Shown here piece after piece: positions 53,441 through 64,000 of a stretch of 64,000 nt of DNA. Location of the stretch: NCBI GenBank assembly GCA_026874595.1, contig CM049308.1:74806624-74870623 (forward strand), written 5' to 3'. Positions within the stretch are counted from its first letter, which is position 1. Each line of letters opens with the position of its first letter. Below the pieces are notes generated by a model. The model saw nothing but the letters and a program-made list of their open reading frames with translations. It did not search any database and was not told the origin of the DNA. The stretch comes from Sipunculus nudus. Lineage: Eukaryota; Annelida; Sipuncula; Golfingiida; Sipunculidae. A program made the position numbers and the translations under genes.

Positions 53441-56400
53441 TATAAATATTATTCCGCAGCAAAACAAAATGTTAAACCACTTTGGCACAATTCTAACAGA
53501 AAGTACTGTTCAATATTTCTGTTATCAACTAACAGAATGAAAGAGATACTAAGAATAAATCACATGACTGAAACAAATATATTTCCTGGGGGAACTTGCA
53601 AGAAAATTGATAAGTAGAACATCATTTTTTCCATTTCATACACAGAGTAGTTATAAACAATGGTATTTGCAAAATCATGACAGTGAAGCCAGCTTCCTAA
53701 TTCCTCATGTTACCGTGTATTTTGATTCATAAAGAGTATAATAAATATTCCTTGACCAAAAATCAGATGAAAACAACTCCAAACTAACAGTCTGTGGTCT
53801 ATTACGTGTAATTCAGACAGCTCTGTCAAACAGTGGTGAACCCCGGTTAACAAGGAACTGTGTACTCTAAATCACGGCTCCTCCCTTACATATCAGCACT
53901 GATATCACAACAGTTCTAGCCTGTAATCTGTTAGTGCACACAACTACATATGTTTCCCATGTGCTGGATGAGTTCTAGGAAGTCTCTATAAACTTCCTAG
54001 AAATCCCAGCTGTCAGACTTGCCCAGCATGAAGCATACGAATCAGTGCTGCAGCAGACGTCTGGCTGTCTTCGGGGCAAATATCCTTGATCCAGAGCTGC
54101 CCCTGACATCCTCCCATGGTATGATTTATTTGTTGTATTTTTTATCTATAGCAGAACTCATATGTTCAAAGCATTACCCACCTGGGGCTTCTTACTTTAA
54201 CCTGGATTCCTGGCACATTTCCTACCTTTATTATAAGGACTTTTTCACAGAGTATTCTAATATCCTTATATCTTTTTAATGTAAATCTCATTAACGAATA
54301 GTTTCTCCTTACCAATGATGCATAAATGGTGGATAATGTACGAGTCAAACAACTTGATTTCTTAAAATGTGTTACGCACATACAGAATACATACACATTT
54401 AATATGAAACATTTCATATGAATCCAATAAAAAAAATTTGTTAACAGCATTTCTAAAGCATAAATAAATACTATATTAATTTTCATAAATTTCCTTTATT
54501 TGAGACTGTTTCAGCAAAAATTTAGGTTTTATACAATTTAAAACTAACATGAGGTCCTTCCATCATTACAACACATCCACTTTCAAAGTCAATTTTATGG
54601 GTGTATACTGAATGCTCTGTCAATGTGTTGTTAAAGCTTAATGTTTCACCTCTGAATTTTATGAGTGTTCAAATATTTCCATGACCATTGGACACTGAAT
54701 AATTGTGGCCATGTGAGTTTACATTAATTATCTATCTGGTATTATATGTATTCCTGATCTTATTGTGATATGTTTATACCATGCTTTCCCCAGCACTTGG
54801 GTCGTATCTTGATTTTTTTTGTCCATGATGTTGTTCTGGCTCCATATTAAATGACTACAGTAAGATAAATTTTTCTTTAGAAATAATATGGTGTCCTTTT
54901 TATGGCCCTTGGTGTTATTTCAGGTCTGTCTTCTTTTTTCTGGTCAGCTTCATCTGCTTGCCTTTTTCTTCCTGTAAAATTATCTGATCTGTTTTTTTTT
55001 CTTTTCAATCTTATATACTATCAGTCTAGTTTAACTAAAGCTAATGAAACTGTTATTATAATTTGTCTTAATAAAGATTATTCTAGGCCTTTCTAGGCCT
55101 TATTTCATCCCCATGTCTCCCCCAAAATTGTTTTTATGAAATTCACACTTTTAAACAGTACAGAAATTATTCTTCTTTTAAGCAATAAAAAATGACCCAA
55201 GTATTGAAAGAATGCCTGCTTCATATTTGACCCAGCAAATCCATTGGACAACCCTGAGAGGAACGGATTGCAGACCTGCTGCTGAGCTGGACTTAGTTCT
55301 GTGACACATGATGTCCATACCATGGTGATTACTGCCAGAAGATGAATGTATCAGGAGGACTGGGCCGTGTTTACTGGTCTAGCAGTCATTTGTTTGATGT
55401 GCAGCTTTGTTCACCTGTAGTAGTGGTAGTGGCACCAGAGAAGCAAAGGGGTCACTACACCAGGGTTCAGGTGTGATGTAGATAACATACGGTCATGTCG
55501 GCTTTGACCACTGGTCACCTGTGTGATATTTTTGTTATTTTTACATATGTTTAATTGATACCATGTATTTAGGCCTTATGCTACACACACAAAAAATGAA
55601 TGTTTAATTTCTTATGAAGTTTTACTTTCTTATGAGGACCATGCAACTACTTTGTATTAATGTTGATCACTAGTCCTTTTGATTCATCAAATCAAATCAA
55701 AGACTATGCGTATGAATAACATTAAATTTACCTTCATAAAGGTATACTTGTAAAGGTTTAATTAATGTGTAGTTCATATGGTCCATTTCAAGAACTGCTG
55801 ACTTGAACATGTTTGTATCCTTCCGTTGTGGCAAAATTTCATATTTATATTTTCATTAAGATAAAACATAAGCATCCACCTGTCAACTCCAACTTGAAGA
55901 ACCATTCTTGTGTGGTCTTAGTAATAGGATATACAGTAAGGCTACAAATGTTGTGGAATATCTGTTGGAATAAGGAAAATTATAAGAAAATATTATGAAA
56001 CTGTATCAACCAGGATTTTCTGAAGAGAACAAAATTGTAGGTATCCCTTAATGTTACATAAACATTAGTAAATAAATGTGATTGCACTCAATCATGAGTT
56101 GATCATAAGAACAAAAGCAAGTATAACATAATTGATTGTATGTAGTAACAATACTAACATGTATAACATGTATATACAACTAGTGAGTTGGCGTGTTATC
56201 ATTCACAATTATCATGTCAAATTACATATATCCAATGAATCTAGCTGTGTAATTATAAACATATTTCTTATCAATGTATTATAATAACAGACAAAGAGCG
56301 GTCCCTAAATGTACAAATAAATCTGTCTGGTAACCATGAGAACCAGATGTACTAGGTGCTGGACATGGGTGATATATATACAGCAGAGGTTATCCCACAT

Positions 56401-59400
56401 TTGCACCCAGTCATTTATAACTCCACAGACAGCCTTGGTATGTTGAAGTAGGACCTTTATTCTGCTGTGTCAGCAAAATCCAAATGGCCTTTAGTTCTCA
56501 GTGACCTTTATCTAGATCAAGCCTGGACCACTGACTGATTTTGGTCAACATTTCACACACCTTATGTCACAAGGACCTCTGCTATACACTTGCTAAATAT
56601 TTTCTTTCACATTAATACACCTGTATAAACAAAGACAATCACACATATTGTAAGCAGGTGTATCCATTACCATAACAGGTAGTACAGGATTTATAATAAC
56701 ATCGTATCCTTGTGGTGTAGGTGTGTCGTTAAGACATGAACCGCTACCTCCCACGAACAATGACAAGTCTTCACAATGCATCTGTTTCTGATGTCATCGT
56801 ATAAGAATGCTACTTTCATTTGTCACAGGAGAGTACTTCTGTGAGCTATAGAAGTATAAGCCATTATTCAGATTCTATTGTGCTTTGTCATTTAGATTTA
56901 TTGTTCAACAGCTCTTTAATCCTAACAGAATGGTTCATAATTTTTCACACACATACATGATCAATAACTATAGCAGCATACTGAATAAGACTCACCATTA
57001 TTTGACTTTTTGGTTTACTCAAGGTTCTCTGCATCTATTTGCCTAACATATTATAACATACAGCAAAAGTGGAAAACAACAGTTTTCTTTGAATACATAG
57101 CCTTATCATAAAGTCTTCTGTTCAGTTTAATTTGTTTGAAGTCTTCAGGTCATTTGCCTAATGGTCAAACTAGACCTAACATTTCCATCAACATATTTCT
57201 ATTTTATAACTCATGGTGATGGCATTAAATCTTTGTTACGCAAATCCTGTGTGTTCATTTGCACCTTGTAAATACCTGTATCTGGTTTTGAAGTATTTAA
57301 AACAATGAAAAGTGAGTCCTAAGTGGGGGTCATTTCCAAAGTTTTTCTGTAAGTCCTGAGAAATTATCTACGGGTCAATCACAGCACCATCTATCAGAAT
57401 CTATCAGAAACTATACCTGTAAACTTGGCCCATGTGAACTCAGCCCATGGATAACCTGTCCTGAATCAAAGTCATGGGGACTTGTTCCAATACAAGAATG
57501 GTTTCGTTAATATGCCGGTGAACCTAAATAATTGAAATATAAAGAGAAGGATAATCAAGCAACGGAAGGTAGAAGAACATAGCTCTGTACCAGATACAGT
57601 CATCTATCAACTTGCACTGACATCTTGTTTACACTATTTACTACCTCTCAATGCCTGCTTTGAAGTTTAATCCACTACCTGTAAACTTTGTATGTCCCTC
57701 GCAGCAGAAGGATGATGAACAGAGGGGAAGATGCTATAGCCCCATCAGCTGACCTTCACACACTACCTGACAGTTAAACTAAGTCTCAGTCATAATAACC
57801 CCACCTACAGCCCCCTGACTGCTGCAACAGCAAGGGGATGGCTGTGAGGTGTTCTGATCTCAACGTCTGGGCATCTTAACAGTCAAGAGATCAGTCTAAT
57901 TATACTGGCAACAGAGTAGTTTCAACATACACCAATAATTTTTCATCCTATAAAATTCCACTCAGCATGAATTTGCCATACACTTGACAAAAATTGAAAA
58001 ATGAGGTCACTGTGACCCAGTTTCAGATTTAAAAACCAATCTCAACATGTTTCAATGCCACAATATAAGTTAATGTTAGGTCAAAATTGATTGAATATGT
58101 TTGCAATGTATAATTTAATTTTATAATTTTTTGTTTAAATTATTTTATGTATGTTTTGTCAGAAAATGGGCCTTCATCTATTTATTAATAAATTCTTAGA
58201 GGCAAATAGGTTCTATGATAATATGATGGGATTTGGACTACATTTGTTTGACCTTAAACCACAAGGCTGGAGATGCTTCTAATACAGTCAGCACTGCCTC
58301 AGACCACAGCTACCTGCAGTGGTTATGACACATGCTGGGTGTACAGCAGACTGGGCTGGATAACTGTTTTCAGCAGCACCAGAAACAGTATCACCTGCTG
58401 ACAGTTTGTAATCAAACAATAGGAGAAATACCAGCAAGCCCCATAGCAGTGCAACAAGCTGCAGGGTTGAACATGATACCCTGGAATTCCTGGCTACCTG
58501 AACTGAGTCAAGGCACTTACCTGAGTACACTATAAAAGTTCATGGTCTACCTTGCCTTTATGTTTATGTCTTAATTCAATATTCATGGTTAAAAAATAAA
58601 ATGCTTGTACTGCAATTAAGTCAAACTGGAGACCTTGAGCTCCGAAGTCCAAAGGCTGAACCACTACTTCGTCCTACCCCTGTAGGATATGACCACTCGA
58701 CCATTATGAAGTGTGGATTCAGAATTGTTAGTTGGGGTTTTTATTTATTTTTTTTTTGTATCTTTTTCCATGAAACCCCCAAAATCATTTAGAGAAACCT
58801 ATTCAGATATACCCCAAAAATGTCACCTACTTTCAGACAAGTAAGCCAATATTTCTGTCATTGTGCCATTATGCCAACTGCTTGCACCTGGTTTGCGTGA
58901 AACTGACATATAATTTAATGAGTATTCAAGTAAAAGTTCACTGAATTTCTTGTAATAAAAATAATGATCTTTGGCTTATTTTAAGGTCTGCTTAAGGCAT
59001 TACTAGAAATGATTAATCAACAAAAGCTTTAACCCCACAAATAGTGTTTCATGTCAAAACCACAAAATTTTAAAACTCTTGATATTTTCTGAATCAACAG
59101 CATACAAAGTAATCATCCTTGTTTCAGTCTTAACAGTAACATTATGAGTAGTTCTAAGAAGTGGTTATGGCTTCTCAAGACATACTGGACCACAGAGTTT
59201 TTCACAGAATCCTTATGTGACAGAGTCAGTACTCATTAGTCACTGAACTCAACAAACAACTTGAAAATATACCTCAACAAAAAATTAAATTAAATTGTAA
59301 TAAAATACTCAATTGCACCAAGACATTCTTTCTAACACTGAATCTCATATAATTAACTGGAATAATCAAGAATCACAGCTAATTTTTATGAATAAATGTT

Positions 59401-62400
59401 TCACCTGCCTTTTTTTTATTTGAAACATGTTGCAGTATAACCATGTATTTATTTTTAACCTAAATCCTTGTCAATCAAACATTTATTGATTCTTGTCAGA
59501 AGCATCAATAATCACATCAATCCTCTTTATGTTGATCAAATGATCAATGTATAGTGCCAGCCCTAATGTATGAAGCCTAAACCTCCTGTTTCATACTTAC
59601 AAAGCCTAAGTTAACAGTTTATATCTGACCCATCTGACACACAACATGGTCAGCCCCATGTAAGCTTAACCTGATCAAGGTCTATAGGTGGTCAGTTCTC
59701 ACAGACCAGTTACCCAGCACTCAGCTGCCTCAGCTGCTGTTGGTCTATAATCTCATCTGTTTGACCTTGGCTACCTGAATGTACCTGTGTTTAAGTAGCC
59801 CCTGTACAGGTGCAGCAGGTATGACCAGCTGACCAGATGCTGACCAGGTGTACCTGTAGCAGCAACCACTCACAGCCTGGGGCATGAGTGTGGTTTAATA
59901 CTGTGTCTTTAAATATTTTGCATCAAATATATTTGCTGTCATTTATTTATATTTGAAGATCTTGTCTTCCCATTCTTTAGATTTCAACATAATCCTGATT
60001 TATATTTTTACTATTTTAAACTATCAGTGTCTTTTCTTTGTATTTCAGGGTATATGTTCATTTATTTCATGACATTTTGTGTATTTGCATCTTTTTCCAT
60101 TTAAAGAAAAATGTCTTTCTGCAATCTCTCCCGTACTTGTTAGAAGTTGTTACTGATTTTCGTAAGTTACATTTATGTTATCAAGAAAAAAATATGGATA
60201 GGTGCTCTAAGGTAAAGAAAACCTGAATAAATTTTGATGTAATCAACAGTTGTTGGTGTAGATATTTGCTCTCCGGTGCACATGGTGGAGGCATGAGCTC
60301 TCAGGGTGTTCTCTAATTGTGTTTGTAGTTGTACATTAGCAAAACTAAAGCAGCTACACTGAACCATAAACAGGACAAGTAATCAACAAATAAGACATCT
60401 GCTCCTTAAATCCACTTTAAACTTATTTTATACCTAGTGGCATGTTTTTTTGCTTGTATGAAACAGGATTAGCCAAGTAACAGTAGGTACTGCCATGAGC
60501 ATTCCGATTATGTTGAGTCCATTTAGTTTTACAAAGGCATCCCTTGTTTCCTGTATATAGGAAACACTTCAGGCAGTATATTATATGCTGATAGTGAAAG
60601 CACAACCTGGAAAACATGAAAGTACTCCAAAGCAAGAAACATAAGAGGGAATGTATCAGCTGGTATTACTCATTGACGGACGGTTAAACACTGTATAAAA
60701 ACTACAGCCAGGTTCTCCTATGTTTCCATGTTTAATATGTAACCTTCTTCCCTTGAATAGATATTACTGTCTGTTGAATCCATTATGGAAACCTGGGGCT
60801 ATCAGTGATGTACCTGCCCAAAACATCCAAGACAACTGTTAGACCGCACCAAAAAATCAGTTGTTTACACAATAACCACTCCTGTTTTGCATGGATAATT
60901 TTTTTTGTCAAAAGGAGAACCAGATATTTGGTAATGTTGCTAATTTGTGACCTTGCCTTAAATCCTAAAAGGAAATAGACTTATTTTTGTTTTGATTATA
61001 TGCACCATTTAAAAATTGAAACAAATTTTATTTTATATCCTGGAAAGCTAGCAAAATTTAAAATATTGCATCTTGAATGGTAATTCAATTTAACAAAATA
61101 TTTTAATAAATTTACTTGCTTGCACCATATTCCTGGTGACACTCAAAGAGTCAGTAAAACGGTTCATTTATTTGGTGTGGCCTTACTTTGTTCACCAAGG
61201 AAAGAAAACACAAAGAAACCACCTCCCTGTACATTCCTGGCTGAGACCCATTACTATGATAATGGTTGTGCTAAGTTAGTTTCCTCATTCTAGGCTGCTT
61301 TGTTATCAGCTCACTGTCTTATCTTTTACCGTTCTAACAACTTTTGGCAGACTGTAAACATCTTCACAAAATCATTATACACGTTATTCAGTCTCATGAA
61401 TAGCAAAACATAAAAACAAAGACAGGGTATAATATGTGTAACTTAGGTAAGTTTAAAACCATCCAGGGATGCATTCTAGTGAATAATGATATCCAACTCT
61501 CCCAAAGTTCTGAAATATGTGTTGAGAATTTTAACCACTAACTGGAAAATAAGATGACTGGAGTAAAAAGTATAAAAAGAAATTTATCTTAAAATAAAGT
61601 ATAATAGGCAGAAAAGGTAATAGTTTAAAAAAGATTTAAGTGGCGGTATTATATAATTTTCCAATTGGCAGTTATGAGTATCCTTTTCCAATTGGAAGTA
61701 TAATGTTACAACTGGCAGTATAATTCTACAAAAGAATGCAGCCTTTTTTCCTGATGGAAGGATAGCACGCTCTACAACTGATATACAACTAGAAAAGATT
61801 AAAAATGGTTTTGCCTAGAACATATGATTTCAACATGGGCAGCTGTTGTGTTTTATGTAAACTTCCTGTAACAGTTTCAGACCAGGGACTATGGATAATG
61901 AAGATACTATCAGCAGGACCTTCCTGGAACAGTCAGCAGTACACTTGTTACAGTGCTGTACACCCCCAGGGGCCGACCACCAGCTCACAAACAACCAGTA
62001 ATCAGTCAGAGGGTGTGCTGTCTGGTGTAAACATAAACAGACCTTAACATCAAAACAGGAGCCATAAGAAACTGGGTGGTACGCCAAGACCTCCTGTTTC
62101 TTGCAAAGACACCAGTCTTGGCACAACTGAATATTAATGAACAAGTCTTTTGAAAATCTCCTTTTTAAGTTAAACCCAAGCCCAGGTGTGCCAGATGGCC
62201 CATACCTACCAAGTCAAGAAAGTACTCAGTGATTGCATGCCTCAACCAAGACCCAATGATTTGATTGATAAAAATATTCCAAAAATTTTCTACAAATTTC
62301 AATAAATGGCTCTATAGGGACATCCCTCCCGTGAATCATACTGGAATACAAACATATATACTAAACTTAAAGCAGTCACATAAACTTTATGATAAAACAA

Positions 62401-64000
62401 ACTAGCAGCTGAGCAAAGTTCACAACAGACAAAAGTAGTCTCTCAAACATGCACACGGTGATCTGAATCTGGCATTATAATCATTTAATATATAAGACAT
62501 CCTGGTTTTCAGAGACCACCTCTGCATAATGATTCAATGCAATGCAAACAAACGTAGACAAATAGATATACAAACACAAGCAGTAAGGCAAACAGACAAA
62601 GGGGACAACATCAATATCAGTCATATAATTCACTGATATTGCCACCAGATGGAGCCAGTGACACCAACTTGTCCTTGAAGGATCATGTGGGTAATCGACT
62701 GTGAACTGAGCAGCTTTCGTGTACACAAACAGTGATTTCCCCACCCAGCCGGACAATAAAGCTGGCTGAATGACTACACACAATATAGGGGCACCGCGGC
62801 CTGCGTGAGGTCAGGTAAACAAAGACCAAAATGGAGAACAGAATAATGGATACAAAACCCCCGACACTTCATTAGGCCCAAACTATGATTTAATTGTTAA
62901 TCACTCCCTGCAGACAAAACCAAAATAGCTAGATTTTCAAAAAAAAGTTAAACATTACAAATTGTTTATAAAATGTTTTATTTATAAAAGGAAATATGAT
63001 TTTTTAAAACAACTTTATCTTAAGGGATGGGACCATGACATGTAGCTGTCAATATCTACTGAACAAAGATAGCCAATATAATATTTATTAATGGGTCTAG
63101 GCCTTCAATGTGAATAAAACAGAGCTTAGGGCCTGTTATTTAGAACTATGTTTATAAAATCTGATTAGGACTATGTTAAAATGTATCCTTATTTAAGGTC
63201 TGCTTAACAAGATATTATGCAAATTTTCTTTTACAAATACATTCTCATTTCAATATATGTGCCTTTTTATCAAAATTTGAAATTATAATTTATGTACAGA
63301 CATCATTCATAAATGTAACAAATCAATTTTAAAACAGACAGTTAATCATCTGATTTTTTTATTTAGTGCAAATATCATTAGTTTCCTGCTCACATAAACA
63401 TGTGCTTAAATTTAAGTCTGAACTGGTCATATATCATTCCATCATAGTGACTGCTAAATTTCTCCACCCTATTTTACCACAGAATTATCCTCAAATTATG
63501 ACCAATAAACTGAAATTTTACAACCACTGGCCTTTTTGTTGGACTACAGGTATATGTTGAGCCAATGAGGCAGAAACTGATCGTGAAGATAAGGCCACAT
63601 TAATGACAACTCATGCATGGAGTAATTTAACACTATCCTGGTGTTGTATTCAGAGACATGCATACAGTCAGTGGGTATTTGACTGCATACATCCTTTCAT
63701 AGTGAACTGCCAACTCTGAGGTGTTAAACATTATTTAAATTTATCTGTAATTATTTAATAACAAATCAATATCCTTTTTGTCATGTTCTTGTGGTTTGAG
63801 TGAATATTGAAAATTTCCACAAAAATACACACATTCCAGGGAAGGTAAAACTAACTATATTTTCTATGACATTAGAAGAAAAAAATAAATGAATCATCTT
63901 TTTTCTGTTCATCCACTCTATGTTATACTTGCAATAGTGACACTAAAACAGGCCTCAGCAATACAGAAGGCCTAAGTTTGTGGGAGGGTTCAATAAGAGC

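Larger units (their letters stand above)
50593..64000. other. Upstream intron(s) or 5' flank, no exon recognised
   Basis: I searched by eye on the minus strand for the conserved LEKVLG...YPAG block that must precede exon 1 and for a phase-2 donor after a CCN-GCN-GG sequence, and found neither. Contents: (AT)n at 50757-50797, a 157-bp array, a G12 run (52968-52979), a polypurine tract, an E-box-rich stretch near 59735-59850 and a CTCF-like site at 62642. The remainder is AT-rich without recognisable content. Confidence 0.5.

Noticed and set aside
53225-53488. 87-codon minus-strand ORF
   Set aside because: Serine/leucine/phenylalanine repeats produced by the polypurine tract; no coding signal.
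55105-55323. 72-codon minus-strand ORF as MAPKBP1 5' exon
   Set aside because: Peptide shows no match to the expected N-terminus and lacks a donor in the required phase.
58288-58535. Overlapping ORFs on both strands
   Set aside because: Neither peptide resembles a known domain and no splice context supports either; likely chance in a slightly GC-richer patch.
62481-62783. 100-codon minus-strand ORF, possible upstream exon
   Set aside because: Does not contain the conserved N-terminal MAPKBP1 block and no suitable phase-2 donor was found; no homology recognised.

Overview
The window is eukaryotic genomic DNA: AT-rich, with consensus GT-AG introns, no bacterial-style gene packing and many short tandem and dispersed repeats. 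Dispersed TCAAGGTCA-type repeats, a tRNA-derived SINE and small elements with inverted ends around tandem-repeat cores suggest a mollusc, most likely a bivalve. That assignment is inference from repeat style and the protein, not a database result.

One gene dominates the window. On the minus strand, 31 exons between 50592 and 8680 join in one uninterrupted frame (6,706 nt; 2,234 complete codons plus a stop) and encode an orthologue of the MAPKBP1/WDR62 family of JNK-pathway and spindle/cilium scaffold proteins. Exons 1-14 (50592 to 37584) encode the double WD40 beta-propeller and are strongly conserved. Exons 15-30 encode a long, low-complexity, serine/proline/charge-rich tail with conserved islands, among them a FLQSNF...ISTRFL block and several W-plus-basic motifs. 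Exons 30-31 encode the helical C-terminal segment. Two large exons (16742-17218 and 11086-13261) make the tail much longer than in the vertebrate proteins of about 1,500 residues. The start codon and most N-terminal exons were not found: exon 1 of the window opens inside a codon of the first propeller, so the 5' end lies in the 13.4 kb right of 50592 (unrecognised) or beyond 64000.

Layout: 1-465, part of a mobile element with 145-bp repeats; 722-1225, a possible last exon and 3' UTR of a plus-strand gene convergent with MAPKBP1; 1946-3853, a related element with a ~336-bp tandem array; 3886-8679, intergenic or 3' UTR; 8680-50592, the MAPKBP1 gene, whose introns hold a third element (about 42480-45093), a SINE, several tandem repeats, CTCF-like motifs and candidate alternative exons; 50593-64000, no recognised exon, but an (AT)n run, a 3 x 157-bp array and a ~310-bp polypurine tract.

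No CRISPR array, operon, autonomous transposon ORF or functional tRNA/rRNA gene was seen. The most interesting leads are the three related repeat-cored elements, three to five unpredicted exon-like islands inside MAPKBP1 introns, a set of CTCF-consensus sites along the gene and the putative convergent gene end at 722-790. Nothing here amounts to a clearly new multi-gene system.
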